A stretch of 64,000 nucleotides of DNA from positions 1 through 64,000 of the forward strand of contig NZ_JADEVZ010000016.1 of NCBI RefSeq assembly GCF_015207875.1, read 5' to 3'. The stretch is from Dolichospermum sp. LEGE 00240 (GTDB lineage Bacteria; Cyanobacteriota; Cyanobacteriia; Cyanobacteriales; Nostocaceae). The position numbers and the translations under genes are program-made. Under the pieces are notes generated by a model. That model did no database searches. It worked only from the letters and a program-made list of their open reading frames with translations, and had not been told where the DNA came from. Every line of letters starts with the position of its first letter. Positions within the stretch are counted from its first letter, which is position 1. Positions 7,975 through 17,556 of this stretch are shown in pieces.

Positions 7975-10900
7975 ATGCCCGATTTTAACGCTAATTCCAC
8001 CCAACTACGAACACAACTCGCTAAAAAATACTTCGATTTATCCCCTGCTATCCAAAAGATTATCCAATTGTTTTCGATAATTTATGGACCGATAGACAAA
8101 AGTTCATTCCTCAGTTGTCTTTCGCAAACTGCTGCCTTAGACGAAAAGAATAGACCTTGGACTACTACAACCCTCAATTACCAAATTGAAAAATTGGTAA
8201 TAGCACTTTTGCTAGTTAAGGAAAACAAGTTAGGTCCTGAATGCAATCCGTTACTCACAGAAATTGCTACTCGTCATGCAATAGAAACAGGGACTTTCGA
8301 TATATTAGTTAAAGCCGTAGAGGAAAAACTACCTGTAAGTAATCACTGGAACAAGAAATCACGGATGTTCCGCAGTCTGGGCCAGTGTATCAGAGAAATC
8401 CGCATTGGTCTTTACCGCCAAGACCTTAATTTTATTAATAAGCAAATTGAAGATTACCAAAATTACAGTAATCATACAGAAAAAATAGTCATAGAAAATA
8501 TTTTTGAACAGATATGCAATAACCCATTTGACGAAAATTGGTTTAAGACCTTACCACAAGAATTATATGAACGTGGTATATCTAGCATCCTCTTCAATTC
8601 AGCATTAAAATTGTCTGACTGCGAAGATGCGTTTATGATGCTAGACGAAGAATGTTGTGAATCTGAAAAATATGCTTCGGATTATCTAAATCTGGTTTTG
8701 ACAGAACAATTCTTGTTACGGGGTGATACTGAAGAAGCACAGGATAGTTTAGAACGGATATCAGATGAATATCAAAATAACACAGCTACTTATTGGGGTT
8801 GGTTGAATTTTCTTCGAGGTGAAAATGAACAAGCCATTAAATATTATACAGATGCCCTCAAAGCTATAAAAAAAGCCACAGGCAAACGCTCAATATATTT
8901 TAATACAATGGGCGGCTTATTTTTTATCCTAGCATTGTTAAAAGATGGTTCAGCAGAACGCCTCAAAGAAGCAGAAGAGTATGCCACATTAATGTCTCGT
9001 GAATCATATCATTGGCTCACGTTTATTTATGCCAGACTGAAAATGGTATTGCAAGTCCAGCGAGGTGATATTACTCAAAAAGAACTTGTAGTAAGTGCCT
9101 ATATTGCTTCGGTGGAAGAAGAAAATAGCTTACAAACATTATTTTGTTCTCTGTGCCTTTATTGGATGGATGCTGAGAGTGCTAAGAAAAAATTACCTGA
9201 TTTATTAGAACCATTATATCGGCGATCGCTTGCATCCGGTTATTACTGGTTAGCAATGGAAAGCGCGGAACTCTTATCTCGACTCAAACCCAGTAGTAAC
9301 TATAAACAACAAGCAGCAGCACTAAGAGAAGATAGTGGCATCCAAACCATAGTAGATGTAATCCAACCCCAAGCAGCTTGGGAAATGTGTCTTAATGCCC
9401 TCGCAAATCTTCAGAAACAACCACAAAAACCTGGCAAACCAGAGTCAGAACTGCGGTTAGCATGGTTCATTACCTTCCATTCCGTTCAATGTAGTTTACA
9501 GCCCAAAGAACAAAAAGTTAATGCCAAAGGAGAATGGAGTAAAGGTCGTCCCATAGCCCTTAAACGTCTTAGCAGTGGATTAGCTGAGTTTGATTACGTC
9601 ACACCCCAGGATATGCGGGTCTGTGGTTGTATTGAGGCATATAGTGAGGGCTATTATGGCAAAGTTGACTATATGTTTAACGAAAAAGCCATCTTAGCTT
9701 TAATTGGACACCCCACAGTTTTTTGGGAAGATACGCCTAATATCCGGGTAGAAATTGTCAAAGGAGAACCAGAACTACTGGTGAAAAAAGAAAAACAAGG
9801 TCGTCTCACCTTGGAATTTTCGCCCAAATTACCAGAATCACAGAATATTCTGCATATTAAAGAAACCCCAACTCGCATCAAAGTTATTGAAATTAAAGCT
9901 GAACACAGACGCATTGCCGAGATTATTGGTAAAGATAACAAATTAAATGTTCCTGCGATCGCCGAAAAGCAAGTTTTAGCAGCTATTAATGCCGTCTCTG
10001 GTATCGTTACCGTCCATTCTGACATCGGTGGAGGCGCAGAAGGTGCAGAAGAAGTCCCTGCCCAAACACTACCCCACATTCACCTCTTACCTGCCAATTC
10101 CGGCTTGAAAATCACCCTGTTATCCCGTCCTTTTACCCAAGGTGGTCCCTACTTCCGTCCGGGTGCAGGTGGTGAAACAGTCATTGCCGAAATTGATGGT
10201 AAACGTCTGCAAACCAAACGCAATTTAGCAGAAGAAAAACAACTTGCTAAAAACGCTATAGCCGCCTGTCCCACCTTAACTCGCATTGAAGAACAAGATA
10301 GCGAATGGTTAATACAAGACCCAGAGGACTGTTTAGAACTGTTGCTAGAATTGCAAACACTGGGAGACAGTGTAGTTATGGCTTGGCCAGAAGGGGAAAA
10401 ACTGCGTGTTAGTCACAATGCAGGTTTAAAAGACTTTAATTTATCAATTCAACGTCAACAAGATTGGTTTGCAGCCACCGGTGAATTGAAATTAAATGAC
10501 GACCTGGTGCTAGATATGCAGCAACTCCTAGCACTTCTAGAGAAAACCCCCAGCCGATTTATCCCCTTGGGTGACGGTCAATTTCTGGCTTTAACCCAGG
10601 AATTTCGCAAGCGCCTCGACGAATTACGGATGTTTTCCGAAAAACATGGAAAAGGTATGCGTTTTCACCCCTTAGCCACATTGGGGTTAGAGGATTTTGT
10701 AGATGAAGTAGGTAAACTAAAAGCAGATAAACATTGGCAGGAACATATTCAGAAACTCAAAGAGGTAAAAGACCTGCAACCAGAACTCCCGTCTACCTTT
10801 CAAGCCGAATTACGGGACTATCAAATGGAAGGGTTTTGTTGGTTGGCGCGTTTAGCACATTGGGGTGTAGGTGCTTGTTTAGCTGACCAAATGGGATTGG

Positions 10901-12186
10901 GTAAGACTGTACAAGCTTTAGCTGTTATCCTCAGAAATGCCCATGCAGGCCCAACTTTAATTATTGCCCCCACTTCCGTCTGTATGAATTGGGTGAGTGA
11001 AGCGCAGAAATTCGCCCCAACTCTGAATATTATGCAATTTTATGGTGCGAACCGCCAAAAATTATTGGATGGGTTACAACCATTGGATATGTTGGTATGT
11101 AGTTATGGTTTATTACAACAAGAAGAAGTAGCTCAAATGCTTGCTCAAGTGCAGTGGCAAACGATTGTATTGGATGAAGCCCAATCAATTAAAAATATGG
11201 CTACTAAACGTTCCCAAGCAGCTATGAACTTAAAAGCTAATTTTAAAGTGTTGACAACAGGAACTCCCATTGAAAATCATCTGGGTGAGTTGTGGAATTT
11301 GTTCCGCTTTATTAATCCTGGTTTATTGGGTTCTTTTGAAAGCTTTAATCAACGCTTTGCAAATCCCATTGAGAGATATCAAGATAAACAAGCACGTAAT
11401 AAACTGAAAAAACTGATTCAACCATTCCTATTACGACGCACAAAAAATCAGGTGTTGGAGGAATTACCTTCTCGGACGGAAATTCTGCTTCATGTCGAGT
11501 TAAGTAAAGAGGAAAAGGCATTTTATGAAGCGTTGCGTCGTCAAGCTATATCTAAACTGAGTGAAAGTAATGCAGATGCAGGACAAAAACATTTACAAGT
11601 GTTAGCAGAGATTATGAAATTGCGTCGCGCTTGCTGTAATCCTAGTTTGGTGATACCTGATACTGAGTTATCTAGTTCTAAGTTACAGCTTTTTGGTGAG
11701 GTGTTGGGTGAATTGCTAGAAAATCGCCATAAGGCGTTGGTGTTTAGTCAGTTTGTTGATCATTTGCATATCATCCGCGATTATCTAGATAAACAAAGTA
11801 TTAAATATCAATATTTAGATGGTAGTACCCCAATGGCAGAACGGAAAAGAAGCGTGGATGCCTTTCAAGCGGGGGATGGGGATGTTTTTCTCATTAGTTT
11901 GAAAGCGGGGGGTACAGGACTCAACCTCACCGCTGCTGATTACGTTATCCATACAGACCCTTGGTGGAATCCGGCTGTGGAAGATCAAGCTTCTGACCGC
12001 GCCCACCGGATTGGCCAACAACGCCCGGTAACAATTTATCGCTTGGTGGCTAAGGATACTATTGAAGACAAGATTGTGGAGTTGCATCATCATAAGCGGG
12101 ATTTGGCGGATAGTCTATTGGAAGGTACGGATATGATTGGCAAGATATCAACGGAAGCTTTGCTGCAATTGATTCATGAAGGTTAA
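7975..12186 (+). CDS. SNF2-family DEAD/DEAH ATPase with long N-terminal region
   Basis: Large Swi2/Snf2-type protein, 1403 residues from the ATG giving MPDFNANS; an upstream TTG would add 16 unlikely residues. The C-terminal 470 residues carry the helicase motifs: DQMGLGKT (Walker A, near 970), VLDEAQSIKN (DEAQ box, near 1066), LTTGTPIEN, SLKAGGTGLNLT and DRAHRIGQQRP (motif VI, near 1340). The region before it matches the layout of bacterial SNF2 helicase-associated domains, and the first 480 residues look helical with TPR-like segments. These ATPases translocate on duplex DNA and remodel protein-DNA complexes; the bacterial role is uncertain (repair, transcription recycling or defence). No methylase or nuclease partner is adjacent, so a defence role cannot be claimed. 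Confidence 0.9.
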   Translation: MPDFNANSTQLRTQLAKKYFDLSPAIQKIIQLFSIIYGPIDKSSFLSCLSQTAALDEKNRPWTTTTLNYQIEKLVIALLLVKENKLGPECNPLLTEIATRHAIETGTFDILVKAVEEKLPVSNHWNKKSRMFRSLGQCIREIRIGLYRQDLNFINKQIEDYQNYSNHTEKIVIENIFEQICNNPFDENWFKTLPQELYERGISSILFNSALKLSDCEDAFMMLDEECCESEKYASDYLNLVLTEQFLLRGDTEEAQDSLERISDEYQNNTATYWGWLNFLRGENEQAIKYYTDALKAIKKATGKRSIYFNTMGGLFFILALLKDGSAERLKEAEEYATLMSRESYHWLTFIYARLKMVLQVQRGDITQKELVVSAYIASVEEENSLQTLFCSLCLYWMDAESAKKKLPDLLEPLYRRSLASGYYWLAMESAELLSRLKPSSNYKQQAAALREDSGIQTIVDVIQPQAAWEMCLNALANLQKQPQKPGKPESELRLAWFITFHSVQCSLQPKEQKVNAKGEWSKGRPIALKRLSSGLAEFDYVTPQDMRVCGCIEAYSEGYYGKVDYMFNEKAILALIGHPTVFWEDTPNIRVEIVKGEPELLVKKEKQGRLTLEFSPKLPESQNILHIKETPTRIKVIEIKAEHRRIAEIIGKDNKLNVPAIAEKQVLAAINAVSGIVTVHSDIGGGAEGAEEVPAQTLPHIHLLPANSGLKITLLSRPFTQGGPYFRPGAGGETVIAEIDGKRLQTKRNLAEEKQLAKNAIAACPTLTRIEEQDSEWLIQDPEDCLELLLELQTLGDSVVMAWPEGEKLRVSHNAGLKDFNLSIQRQQDWFAATGELKLNDDLVLDMQQLLALLEKTPSRFIPLGDGQFLALTQEFRKRLDELRMFSEKHGKGMRFHPLATLGLEDFVDEVGKLKADKHWQEHIQKLKEVKDLQPELPSTFQAELRDYQMEGFCWLARLAHWGVGACLADQMGLGKTVQALAVILRNAHAGPTLIIAPTSVCMNWVSEAQKFAPTLNIMQFYGANRQKLLDGLQPLDMLVCSYGLLQQEEVAQMLAQVQWQTIVLDEAQSIKNMATKRSQAAMNLKANFKVLTTGTPIENHLGELWNLFRFINPGLLGSFESFNQRFANPIERYQDKQARNKLKKLIQPFLLRRTKNQVLEELPSRTEILLHVELSKEEKAFYEALRRQAISKLSESNADAGQKHLQVLAEIMKLRRACCNPSLVIPDTELSSSKLQLFGEVLGELLENRHKALVFSQFVDHLHIIRDYLDKQSIKYQYLDGSTPMAERKRSVDAFQAGDGDVFLISLKAGGTGLNLTAADYVIHTDPWWNPAVEDQASDRAHRIGQQRPVTIYRLVAKDTIEDKIVELHHHKRDLADSLLEGTDMIGKISTEALLQLIHEG

Positions 12187-12625
12187 TATTGTTATATATC
12201 GTTCCTTTGACGATCAATATAATCATTGATTAAAGCCTGGAACGCAATACTGTTCGGGCGATTCTTCTTCTTTGCGTGGTCTCGTTTGGTACTCAGGATA
12301 AACCTTACAGCCAGATATGCAAATCCGCCCCTTAGAACGGAGAAATGCGGTGTGAAAAATTGCTGAAATCCCCAGAACCAGAGGAACTTAAAAACTTTTG
12401 ATTAAACAAAATAAAATCTGCCCTTTCATCTATCTAAAGAAATAGATTTTAGTTTGTAATTAATCTAAAATTAACCTATTGATAAAAAGGCTCTTTTTTT
12501 TAAATAAAGCTGCAATTTTGGGAAAAAGTCTGATAGATTATCGGTATTGAGTTTTTCATTGTCCGTTCCATCTGCGAGAATCTTATCAACTCGATTCCCT
12601 CTTATTAATTTAGTTCGTGCATATT
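12187..12625. other. Gene-poor spacer with a possible minus-strand gene relic
   Basis: About 440 bases. On the minus strand, 12200-12400 stays open in two frames. One ends RPRKEEESPEQYCVPGFNQ and stops with TGA; the other ends AFQALINDYIDRQRNDI and stops with TAA. Either could be the C-terminal tail of a lost small protein fused to repeat sequence. Neither has a start codon with a ribosome-binding site. The right half is AT-rich and may carry the promoter of the next gene. Confidence 0.3.
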
Positions 12626-13144
12626 ATGGATATCTTATTTGTTCAGGGTGAAGAAAGTAAAAATATCATCGGATGTTATGGAAATACAGAAGGAATTGCG
12701 GCTGTGGTTGTCACAGTATTTCCAGACAATAGTAAATATGAAATTATTGATTCCGTTTTCCGTCGTCGTCTAGGACTGAAGCCAACTGCTGATGATTTAC
12801 TAGGACTGGCTAACACCCATAAAGTTAAATATATTATCGGTAATAAACTCATGGAAAACGTTTACAGTGGGGGAACATTAGAAAAAAATTATGAGTTCCC
12901 TGTGGAAATTCAATGGGAAACCAGTGAAATTAATGTTGAGAAATTGCTATTTCTCACCGAATGTTATCTCAATGAAGGTAGATTAAATCTAGCTGCTAAT
13001 GTCGAAAACGTCATCGAAAAAGAATTACGGTCTTTCGACCTGCAAAAATGCCGAGATTATGGTCAAGCCAGCCACAGGATATTTGCATTCTTTCATGCGA
13101 TCGCTGCTGCGCGTTCATTCATCCCCTCCTGGGCAAAAGCTTAA
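12626..13144 (+). CDS. Conserved-looking hypothetical protein, about 172 aa
   Basis: I do not recognise this protein. It begins MDILFVQGEESKNIIGCYG and has alternating hydrophobic strands in its first half (AAVVVTVF, VKYIIGN), then a mainly helical second half (VEKLLFLTECYLNEGRLNLAANVENVIEK) resembling one TPR-like hairpin. No signal peptide or membrane segment. A GTG 9 bases upstream could also start it; no strong ribosome-binding site separates the two. Codon use and coding-frame length look genuine. The radical-SAM gene follows 128 bases downstream on the same strand, so the two may be co-expressed. Confidence 0.65.
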   Translation: MDILFVQGEESKNIIGCYGNTEGIAAVVVTVFPDNSKYEIIDSVFRRRLGLKPTADDLLGLANTHKVKYIIGNKLMENVYSGGTLEKNYEFPVEIQWETSEINVEKLLFLTECYLNEGRLNLAANVENVIEKELRSFDLQKCRDYGQASHRIFAFFHAIAAARSFIPSWAKA

Positions 13145-13272
13145 AAAAACCTCAGGGTTAATTGTACAAAATAATCAAACTTTAAAAAGCTTATATTTTC
13201 TTTCTCCACACTTTTTCAGAGTCTCGCTATATTAGCAAGTAATAGGAAAAGTTGAAAAGGAGTTGAGAAAAG

Positions 13273-13896
13273 ATGGAAACTAAGCCCATGAACCCATCTC
13301 TAGGACTCGCGGACATTCCCCCCGGTTATTTGAACATTATGGGTTATGTTGACCAATCAGAAGTTAATGGACCCGGTTGTCGGGCTGTTGTCTGGGTACA
13401 AGGTTGTAACCGGGAGTGTTCTGGTTGCTTTAATCCCGACTCCTGGGCATTTGAGATTAATGATTTAGTTGCTATTGATACCCTCGCTGAAAGTATTCTC
13501 AAAAATCCCCAGAATACGGGTGTAACTTTTTCCGGTGGTGAACCATTTTGGCAAGCACCTGCATTAACAATTTTAGCCAAAAAGTTAAAAGCAGCGGGTT
13601 TAAATGTTATGTCTTTTACTGGCTTCACTCTTCAACAATTACAATCTGATTCCGCACCTCCCGGTGCAAAAGAATTATTGGCAGAATTAGATATTTTGAT
13701 TGATGGTCCTTTTGTCAAATCTCTAGCAATTAATTCTCCTGATTCTCCCGTTTCTTCTAGTAATCAAAAAGTCAATATCTTTAATCCAGAATTTGCCGAT
13801 AAAATTACTTGGGCTAGTGATCAAATTGAAGTCCACATTCTTAAAGATGGCAATCGCATTGTTACAGGTTATCAAGGTTTATTGGAATTAAGCTAA
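13273..13896 (+). CDS. Radical SAM 4Fe-4S protein, NrdG-like
   Basis: A 207-residue radical-SAM protein with a CNRECSGC cluster motif (CxxxCxxC, near residue 50) in GCNRECSGCFNPDSW, followed by a TFSGGEPFWQ motif that binds S-adenosylmethionine. This short architecture is that of anaerobic ribonucleotide reductase activase (NrdG) and its relatives, which install glycyl radicals. No NrdD-like partner lies in the window, so the target is unknown and an NrdG name is not secure. The ATG has AAAAGGAGTTGAGAAAAG in front, a good ribosome-binding site. It ends just before a clear hairpin terminator. Confidence 0.85.
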   Translation: METKPMNPSLGLADIPPGYLNIMGYVDQSEVNGPGCRAVVWVQGCNRECSGCFNPDSWAFEINDLVAIDTLAESILKNPQNTGVTFSGGEPFWQAPALTILAKKLKAAGLNVMSFTGFTLQQLQSDSAPPGAKELLAELDILIDGPFVKSLAINSPDSPVSSSNQKVNIFNPEFADKITWASDQIEVHILKDGNRIVTGYQGLLELS

Positions 13897-13901
13897 TTTT
13901 A

Positions 13902-13945
13902 GGGAGGCTGAAAAAATCAAGGTACGTTCGTTTTTCAGTCTCTCC
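13902..13945 (+). terminator. Hairpin terminator after the radical-SAM gene
   Basis: GGGAGGCTGAAAAA (13902) pairs with TTTTTCAGTCTCTCC (13931) over 14 positions with two G-U pairs and a 15-base loop. It starts 6 bases after the stop codon. The convergent DUF305 gene ends about 80 bases further on. Confidence 0.65.
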
Positions 13946-14025
13946 AGTTTGGAAATGCTAAAATTCTTCATATAACCAGCCGTAACGATTATAAATCAAG
14001 CGCAATATCCGGCTTCCACAATGGT

Positions 14026-14721
14026 TTATACAGGCTTTGACTTATACCAACTTTGATACCATTGCTGCATTTGCTTAATTTCTGCCATTTGAGTTTTAAT
14101 GATAGACCTAGCTAAATTACGGATTTCTGGTTTGGCAGTTTTTTTAACAATTATCTGTGACATTTTGACAGCCATACGATGATGAGGAATCATTTGACGA
14201 ATAAATTCTTTATCAAAATCTGGTGCATTTTTTAATGTTTCTAAATCCATATTCATGCAGTGCATTTTACCATTCATCGGCATTTTCATCGTGTCTGGTG
14301 GATTCATTTGTTGGCACATATTCCCATGACCTGCCATCATTTCTTGATCAGTCATAGTCATTATAGGTACTTCTTTACCGTACCATGTCTTATACCAGGT
14401 TCTCATCTGTTCGATTTCGCGGGTTTGGTCTTTTTTAATAGCAACTGCTAGGTTCTTAATTTCTGGATGTTGTCCGCGAGTTGATGCGATATCAGCCATT
14501 TCTACTGCTTGCTGATGGTGCGGAATCATCATTTCGATGAAATGCTGATCTGTTTGCATCATCATTCCTTTTTTTGGGGGATTAGCTTGTTTAGATAAAT
14601 GATGAGAATTGTGTTCAGAATTGGGACTCTGTGCTTGTGTGTTACTGATAATTAATAATCCACTCATAGCACCACTGCTTACTAACCCAATCAAACCATA
14701 AATCAAATTTTTGCCGTTCAT
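14026..14721 (-). CDS. DUF305 protein, duplicated domain, exported
   Basis: An exported protein of 231 residues with an N-terminal signal or anchor (LIYGLIGLVSSGAMSGLLII, 5-24) and two copies of the DUF305 ferritin-like helical unit. Each has MIPHHQQAVEMA / MIPHHRMAVKMS, then a helix ending in WYxxWY (TWYKTWYGK, QWYQSWYKS). The linker is very rich in Met and His (MNPPDTMKMPMNGKMHCMNM), typical of periplasmic copper-binding proteins. DUF305 genes often travel with copper-resistance functions, but no such neighbour is present here. Convergent with the radical-SAM gene. A role in metal handling is an inference. Confidence 0.85.
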   Translation of the reverse strand: MNGKNLIYGLIGLVSSGAMSGLLIISNTQAQSPNSEHNSHHLSKQANPPKKGMMMQTDQHFIEMMIPHHQQAVEMADIASTRGQHPEIKNLAVAIKKDQTREIEQMRTWYKTWYGKEVPIMTMTDQEMMAGHGNMCQQMNPPDTMKMPMNGKMHCMNMDLETLKNAPDFDKEFIRQMIPHHRMAVKMSQIIVKKTAKPEIRNLARSIIKTQMAEIKQMQQWYQSWYKSKPV

Positions 14722-14902
14722 AACTTGTTTTTCCTTGAAAATATGAAGATTTAATAGTAAAAGTCATTAAACCTAACTGTTGCAAATATTTGGAACCAGT
14801 TATGTGTTTAACTATAATTGTAGCTTTTCATGGGAATATGAAATCCAGATGAAATGTTTTGTGATATTAATCTTTATTAACAAAATAACTGTCTATCAAC
14901 TT

Positions 14903-15748
14903 TCAACGTTTAAAAATTATCATTTTATTACCCACAACTGGACTACGGGCGATGATTTTCCCTTGAAAATCAACAAGTTCTAAATGGACAAAATTAAGTT
15001 CTTGAGAACGTCGTAATATATCCGCAGCTAGTTTATCCTGCTGAGATTTTTCCAGATTATACCAAATATCACTAATTTTTACAGTTAAATCACTAGTACG
15101 GAAATTAGCTTGCAGAGGTTTTATGAGTTGAGAAATAATATTTTTATCCTTCATATTTTTAACAGCAATGGTAATATCCGAAAACTGATTTTCAATTGCT
15201 GCTAGTAAAGCTTGTTCAGGTGTTAATTCAACAACTGGAGTCGGGGTAGTTTCAGTTTCTATAACCGGAGTTGGTATGACTTCCGGTTCAACAACTGGGG
15301 TGGGGGTTGGTATGACTTCCGGTTCTATAACTGGGGTTGGAGGTGGTTCTGGTTCTATAACTGATTTTGGTGGGATAACCCCTTCTACCGGGGGAACAGT
15401 TGCGACTTCCACAGATTTAGGAATAAACATAAATGTAGTTATTCCTATTGTCACCACAAAAATTACTGCAAAAATCCCTGTCAGCACCGTATCTGATACA
15501 TTGTTAGATATATTTGATGGTAAAAATAAGCGGAATGTCCTTAAAAATCCATCCCAACGCGATAAAAAATTAGTTTTTTTCTGAGTATCAGCGGGTGTTT
15601 CTGTCTCCAGTTTAACTACTGTAGTTTCTAAAACACCAATCGTTCCCCGCAAAACTTGGATAATTGCCGTTTTCCAAATTGGTTGATTTTTTTGATAGAG
15701 TGTAGGTGCGGGTTCATTTCTTGGTTTTCTGCGTTGGTCTCCTGACAT
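14903..15748 (-). CDS. Membrane-anchored protein with Pro/Glu/Val-rich linker
   Basis: Uncharacterised protein, 281 residues from the ATG of MSGDQRRK; a TTG 15 bases upstream is possible. Layout: a basic cytosolic N-terminus of about 85 residues, one transmembrane helix (TGIFAVIFVVTIGITTFMFI), a 65-residue linker of repeated PTPVIEPEV units, then a globular C-terminal domain of about 100 residues (ENQFSDITIAVKNMKDKNIISQ to the end) predicted outside the membrane. The linker probably spans peptidoglycan or the periplasm. I do not know the function. It is divergent from the phosphatase gene, separated by 83 bases. Confidence 0.75.
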   Translation of the reverse strand: MSGDQRRKPRNEPAPTLYQKNQPIWKTAIIQVLRGTIGVLETTVVKLETETPADTQKKTNFLSRWDGFLRTFRLFLPSNISNNVSDTVLTGIFAVIFVVTIGITTFMFIPKSVEVATVPPVEGVIPPKSVIEPEPPPTPVIEPEVIPTPTPVVEPEVIPTPVIETETTPTPVVELTPEQALLAAIENQFSDITIAVKNMKDKNIISQLIKPLQANFRTSDLTVKISDIWYNLEKSQQDKLAADILRRSQELNFVHLELVDFQGKIIARSPVVGNKMIIFKR

Positions 15749-15831
15749 GGAACTTTTACCCAAATTAGCGAATCAAGAATATAGAAAACGTATTTTGACT
15801 ATCATCATCTATTGTGCCATTTTCATAAAAT

Positions 15832-16731
15832 ATGAATATTAATCGCCGTCAATTTTTGTTTTTAGGTGGAATCAGCACCATAGCATCTGGACTTTTGGGT
15901 GGGAAATTGTCAGATTCAAATTCTCTCATAGAATCAGCAACAGCAGCGAAACCAGTCAAAAAAGATTTATTATTGCGCTTTGTCTCCGTTGCTGATACAG
16001 GAACTGGTGCAAAAGGACAATATGCTGTCGCTAATGCTATGAATTTTTATCATCAGCAAAATCCTTATAATTTGGTAGTTTTAGCTGGTGATAATATCTA
16101 TAATAATGGGGAAATTGAGAAAATAAATGCAGTTTTTGAACGTCCCTATCAACCTTTACTAAAAAATGGTGTCAAGTTTCATGCTTGTTTAGGTAATCAT
16201 GATATTCGCACTGATAATGGTGTTCCCCAAGTTAAATATCCTGGTTTTAATATGCAGGGACGTTATTACACATTTAGTCAAAATAAAGTTCAGTTTTTTG
16301 CCTTAGATACTAATGGTAATGCTGATTGGAAAAATCAATTAATTTGGTTAGATAAAGAATTAAGTCTGAGTCAAGCACCTTGGAAAGTTGTCTTTGGTCA
16401 TCATCCCATTTATTCATCTGGTCATTATGGGAATAATGCCAGTTTTATTAAAACCTTTACTCCCCTATTTAAAAAATACAATGTTCAACTTTATATCAAT
16501 GGTCATGATCATAATTATGAACGCACTCGCCCTATCAACGGAACTACCTATTTAATCTGTGGTGCCGGTGCTGGTAATCGTCCAGTTGGTCGTTCTCAAT
16601 GGACAGAATATTCAACCAGTGATTTGAGTTTTGCTGCCTATGATGTGTATGCAGATAAAATGGAAGTGAGGGCTATTGGTACTAATAATCGCGTTTTTGA
16701 TCAGGGTATAATTAAATTAAATAGTGTTTAA
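15832..16731 (+). CDS. Tat-exported metallophosphatase (purple acid phosphatase-like)
   Basis: Calcineurin-like phosphoesterase of 299 residues. The start NINRRQFLFLGGISTIASGLLGG is a twin-arginine signal, so it is exported folded. Metal-binding blocks appear in the usual order: VADTGTG, LAGDNIYNNG, CLGNHDIRTDNG, FGHHPIYSSGHYG and NGHDHNYERT. These match the purple-acid-phosphatase-like branch, which hydrolyses phosphomonoesters and may scavenge phosphate. It is a single gene, followed by short tandem repeats. No Pho box was evident by eye. Confidence 0.9.
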   Translation: MNINRRQFLFLGGISTIASGLLGGKLSDSNSLIESATAAKPVKKDLLLRFVSVADTGTGAKGQYAVANAMNFYHQQNPYNLVVLAGDNIYNNGEIEKINAVFERPYQPLLKNGVKFHACLGNHDIRTDNGVPQVKYPGFNMQGRYYTFSQNKVQFFALDTNGNADWKNQLIWLDKELSLSQAPWKVVFGHHPIYSSGHYGNNASFIKTFTPLFKKYNVQLYINGHDHNYERTRPINGTTYLICGAGAGNRPVGRSQWTEYSTSDLSFAAYDVYADKMEVRAIGTNNRVFDQGIIKLNSV

Positions 16732-16737
16732 TGAAAG

Positions 16738-16832
16738 GAGTCAGGAGTCAGAAGGAAGTAGAAAGTAGAATAATCAATATCAAAGGGCTGCCCCCTGCCC
16801 CCTGCCCCCTGCCCTCTGCCTCTGACCTGTTC
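16738..16832. repeat. Short tandem heptads: AGGAGTC and CCCCTGC arrays
   Basis: Two AGGAGTC units, then a purine stretch, then about three copies of CCCCTGC followed by CTCTGCC-type variants. Typical STRR intergenic sequence between the phosphatase and rpmB (convergent genes). Confidence 0.75.
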
Positions 16833-16840
16833 CCTACTAT

Positions 16841-17077
16841 TTAGTAATGGTTGAGGTTGATTCCTGCTTCTTTTGCCATTGCGTCTAAACCTTTAAATTC
16901 TAAGGTTTTGATAGCTTTGGTGGAAAGTTTCAATTTTACCCAACGGTTACCAGCAGGCCACCAAACCCGCTTTGTTTGCAGATTAACGTGCTGTAGACGG
17001 TTAGTGTGACGGTTGGAGTGGGAAACGGAACAAGCGTTATTGGCTTTTTTACCAGTTAGTTCACAACGACGGGACAT
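16841..17077 (-). CDS. rpmB: 50S ribosomal protein L28
   Basis: Complete bL28 of 78 residues: [21 protein letters not shown] at the start, then [16 protein letters not shown] and a C-terminal [12 protein letters not shown]. Cyanobacterial L28 has this length. It binds 23S rRNA near the exit region of the large subunit. It stands alone, upstream of and divergent from brnT; upstream lies AGGAGATATTTATTATG, with a good ribosome-binding site. Nothing unusual. Confidence 0.97.
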   Translation of the reverse strand: MSRRCELTGKKANNACSVSHSNRHTNRLQHVNLQTKRVWWPAGNRWVKLKLSTKAIKTLEFKGLDAMAKEAGINLNHY

Positions 17078-17268
17078 AATAAATATCTCCTAGAGTTCTA
17101 TTTTAAGACAACCTTCCTATTATATCTCAACAAGTTCGGGAAAAAGAATAATTATCTAGTATCTAGGGAATTATGGCAAGCATTACCTACCTTTTGAGAA
17201 AATCTTAATCTTTACCATTCGTCACTAATGCTACCATGGTGTATATACAAAATGTGTCTACAAGTTTA

Positions 17269-17556
17269 ATGGAACTTGAATGGGACGAACATAAAAATCA
17301 ACAAAATCAGAAAAAACATGGACTTAGCTTTGAGGAAGCACAAGAAATTTTTCAGGGAATCGTTTTTACGTCAATTGATGAACGATTTGACTATGATGAA
17401 GAAATTAGAGAAATTACTATTGGTGCAATACAAGGAATTATTCTTGTCACCGTAGCCCATACCCAAAGAAACGGCAAAATTCGTCTGATTTCAGCCCGAA
17501 AAGCCACCCCTAAAGAAAGAAGACAATACTATGAATATCTCGCCGAAACGCCTTGA
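17269..17556 (+). CDS. brnT: BrnT-family ribonuclease toxin
   Basis: Toxin of a type II toxin-antitoxin pair. MELEWDEHKNQQNQKKHG is the BrnT signature, followed by FEEAQEIF, the DERFDYDEEIRE acidic strand and RLISARKATPKERRQYY, all standard for the RelE-like BrnT fold, a ribosome-independent RNase. I start at the ATG giving 95 residues, the family length; an ATG 33 bases upstream would add MVYIQNVSTSL. Its last 26 bases overlap brnA in another frame. The palindrome GTATATAC at 17239-17246 lies just before the chosen start and could belong to the operator that BrnA binds; that is a guess. Confidence 0.88.
   Translation: MELEWDEHKNQQNQKKHGLSFEEAQEIFQGIVFTSIDERFDYDEEIREITIGAIQGIILVTVAHTQRNGKIRLISARKATPKERRQYYEYLAETP

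Noticed and set aside
12999-13235. Second plus-strand frame overlapping the end of the 172-residue gene
   Set aside because: It overlaps a longer coding frame with better coding character and ends in non-coding sequence.
14780-14983. Plus-strand frame between the DUF305 and proline-rich genes
   Set aside because: Antisense to the end of the proline-rich protein gene and AT-rich spacer; no ribosome-binding site.
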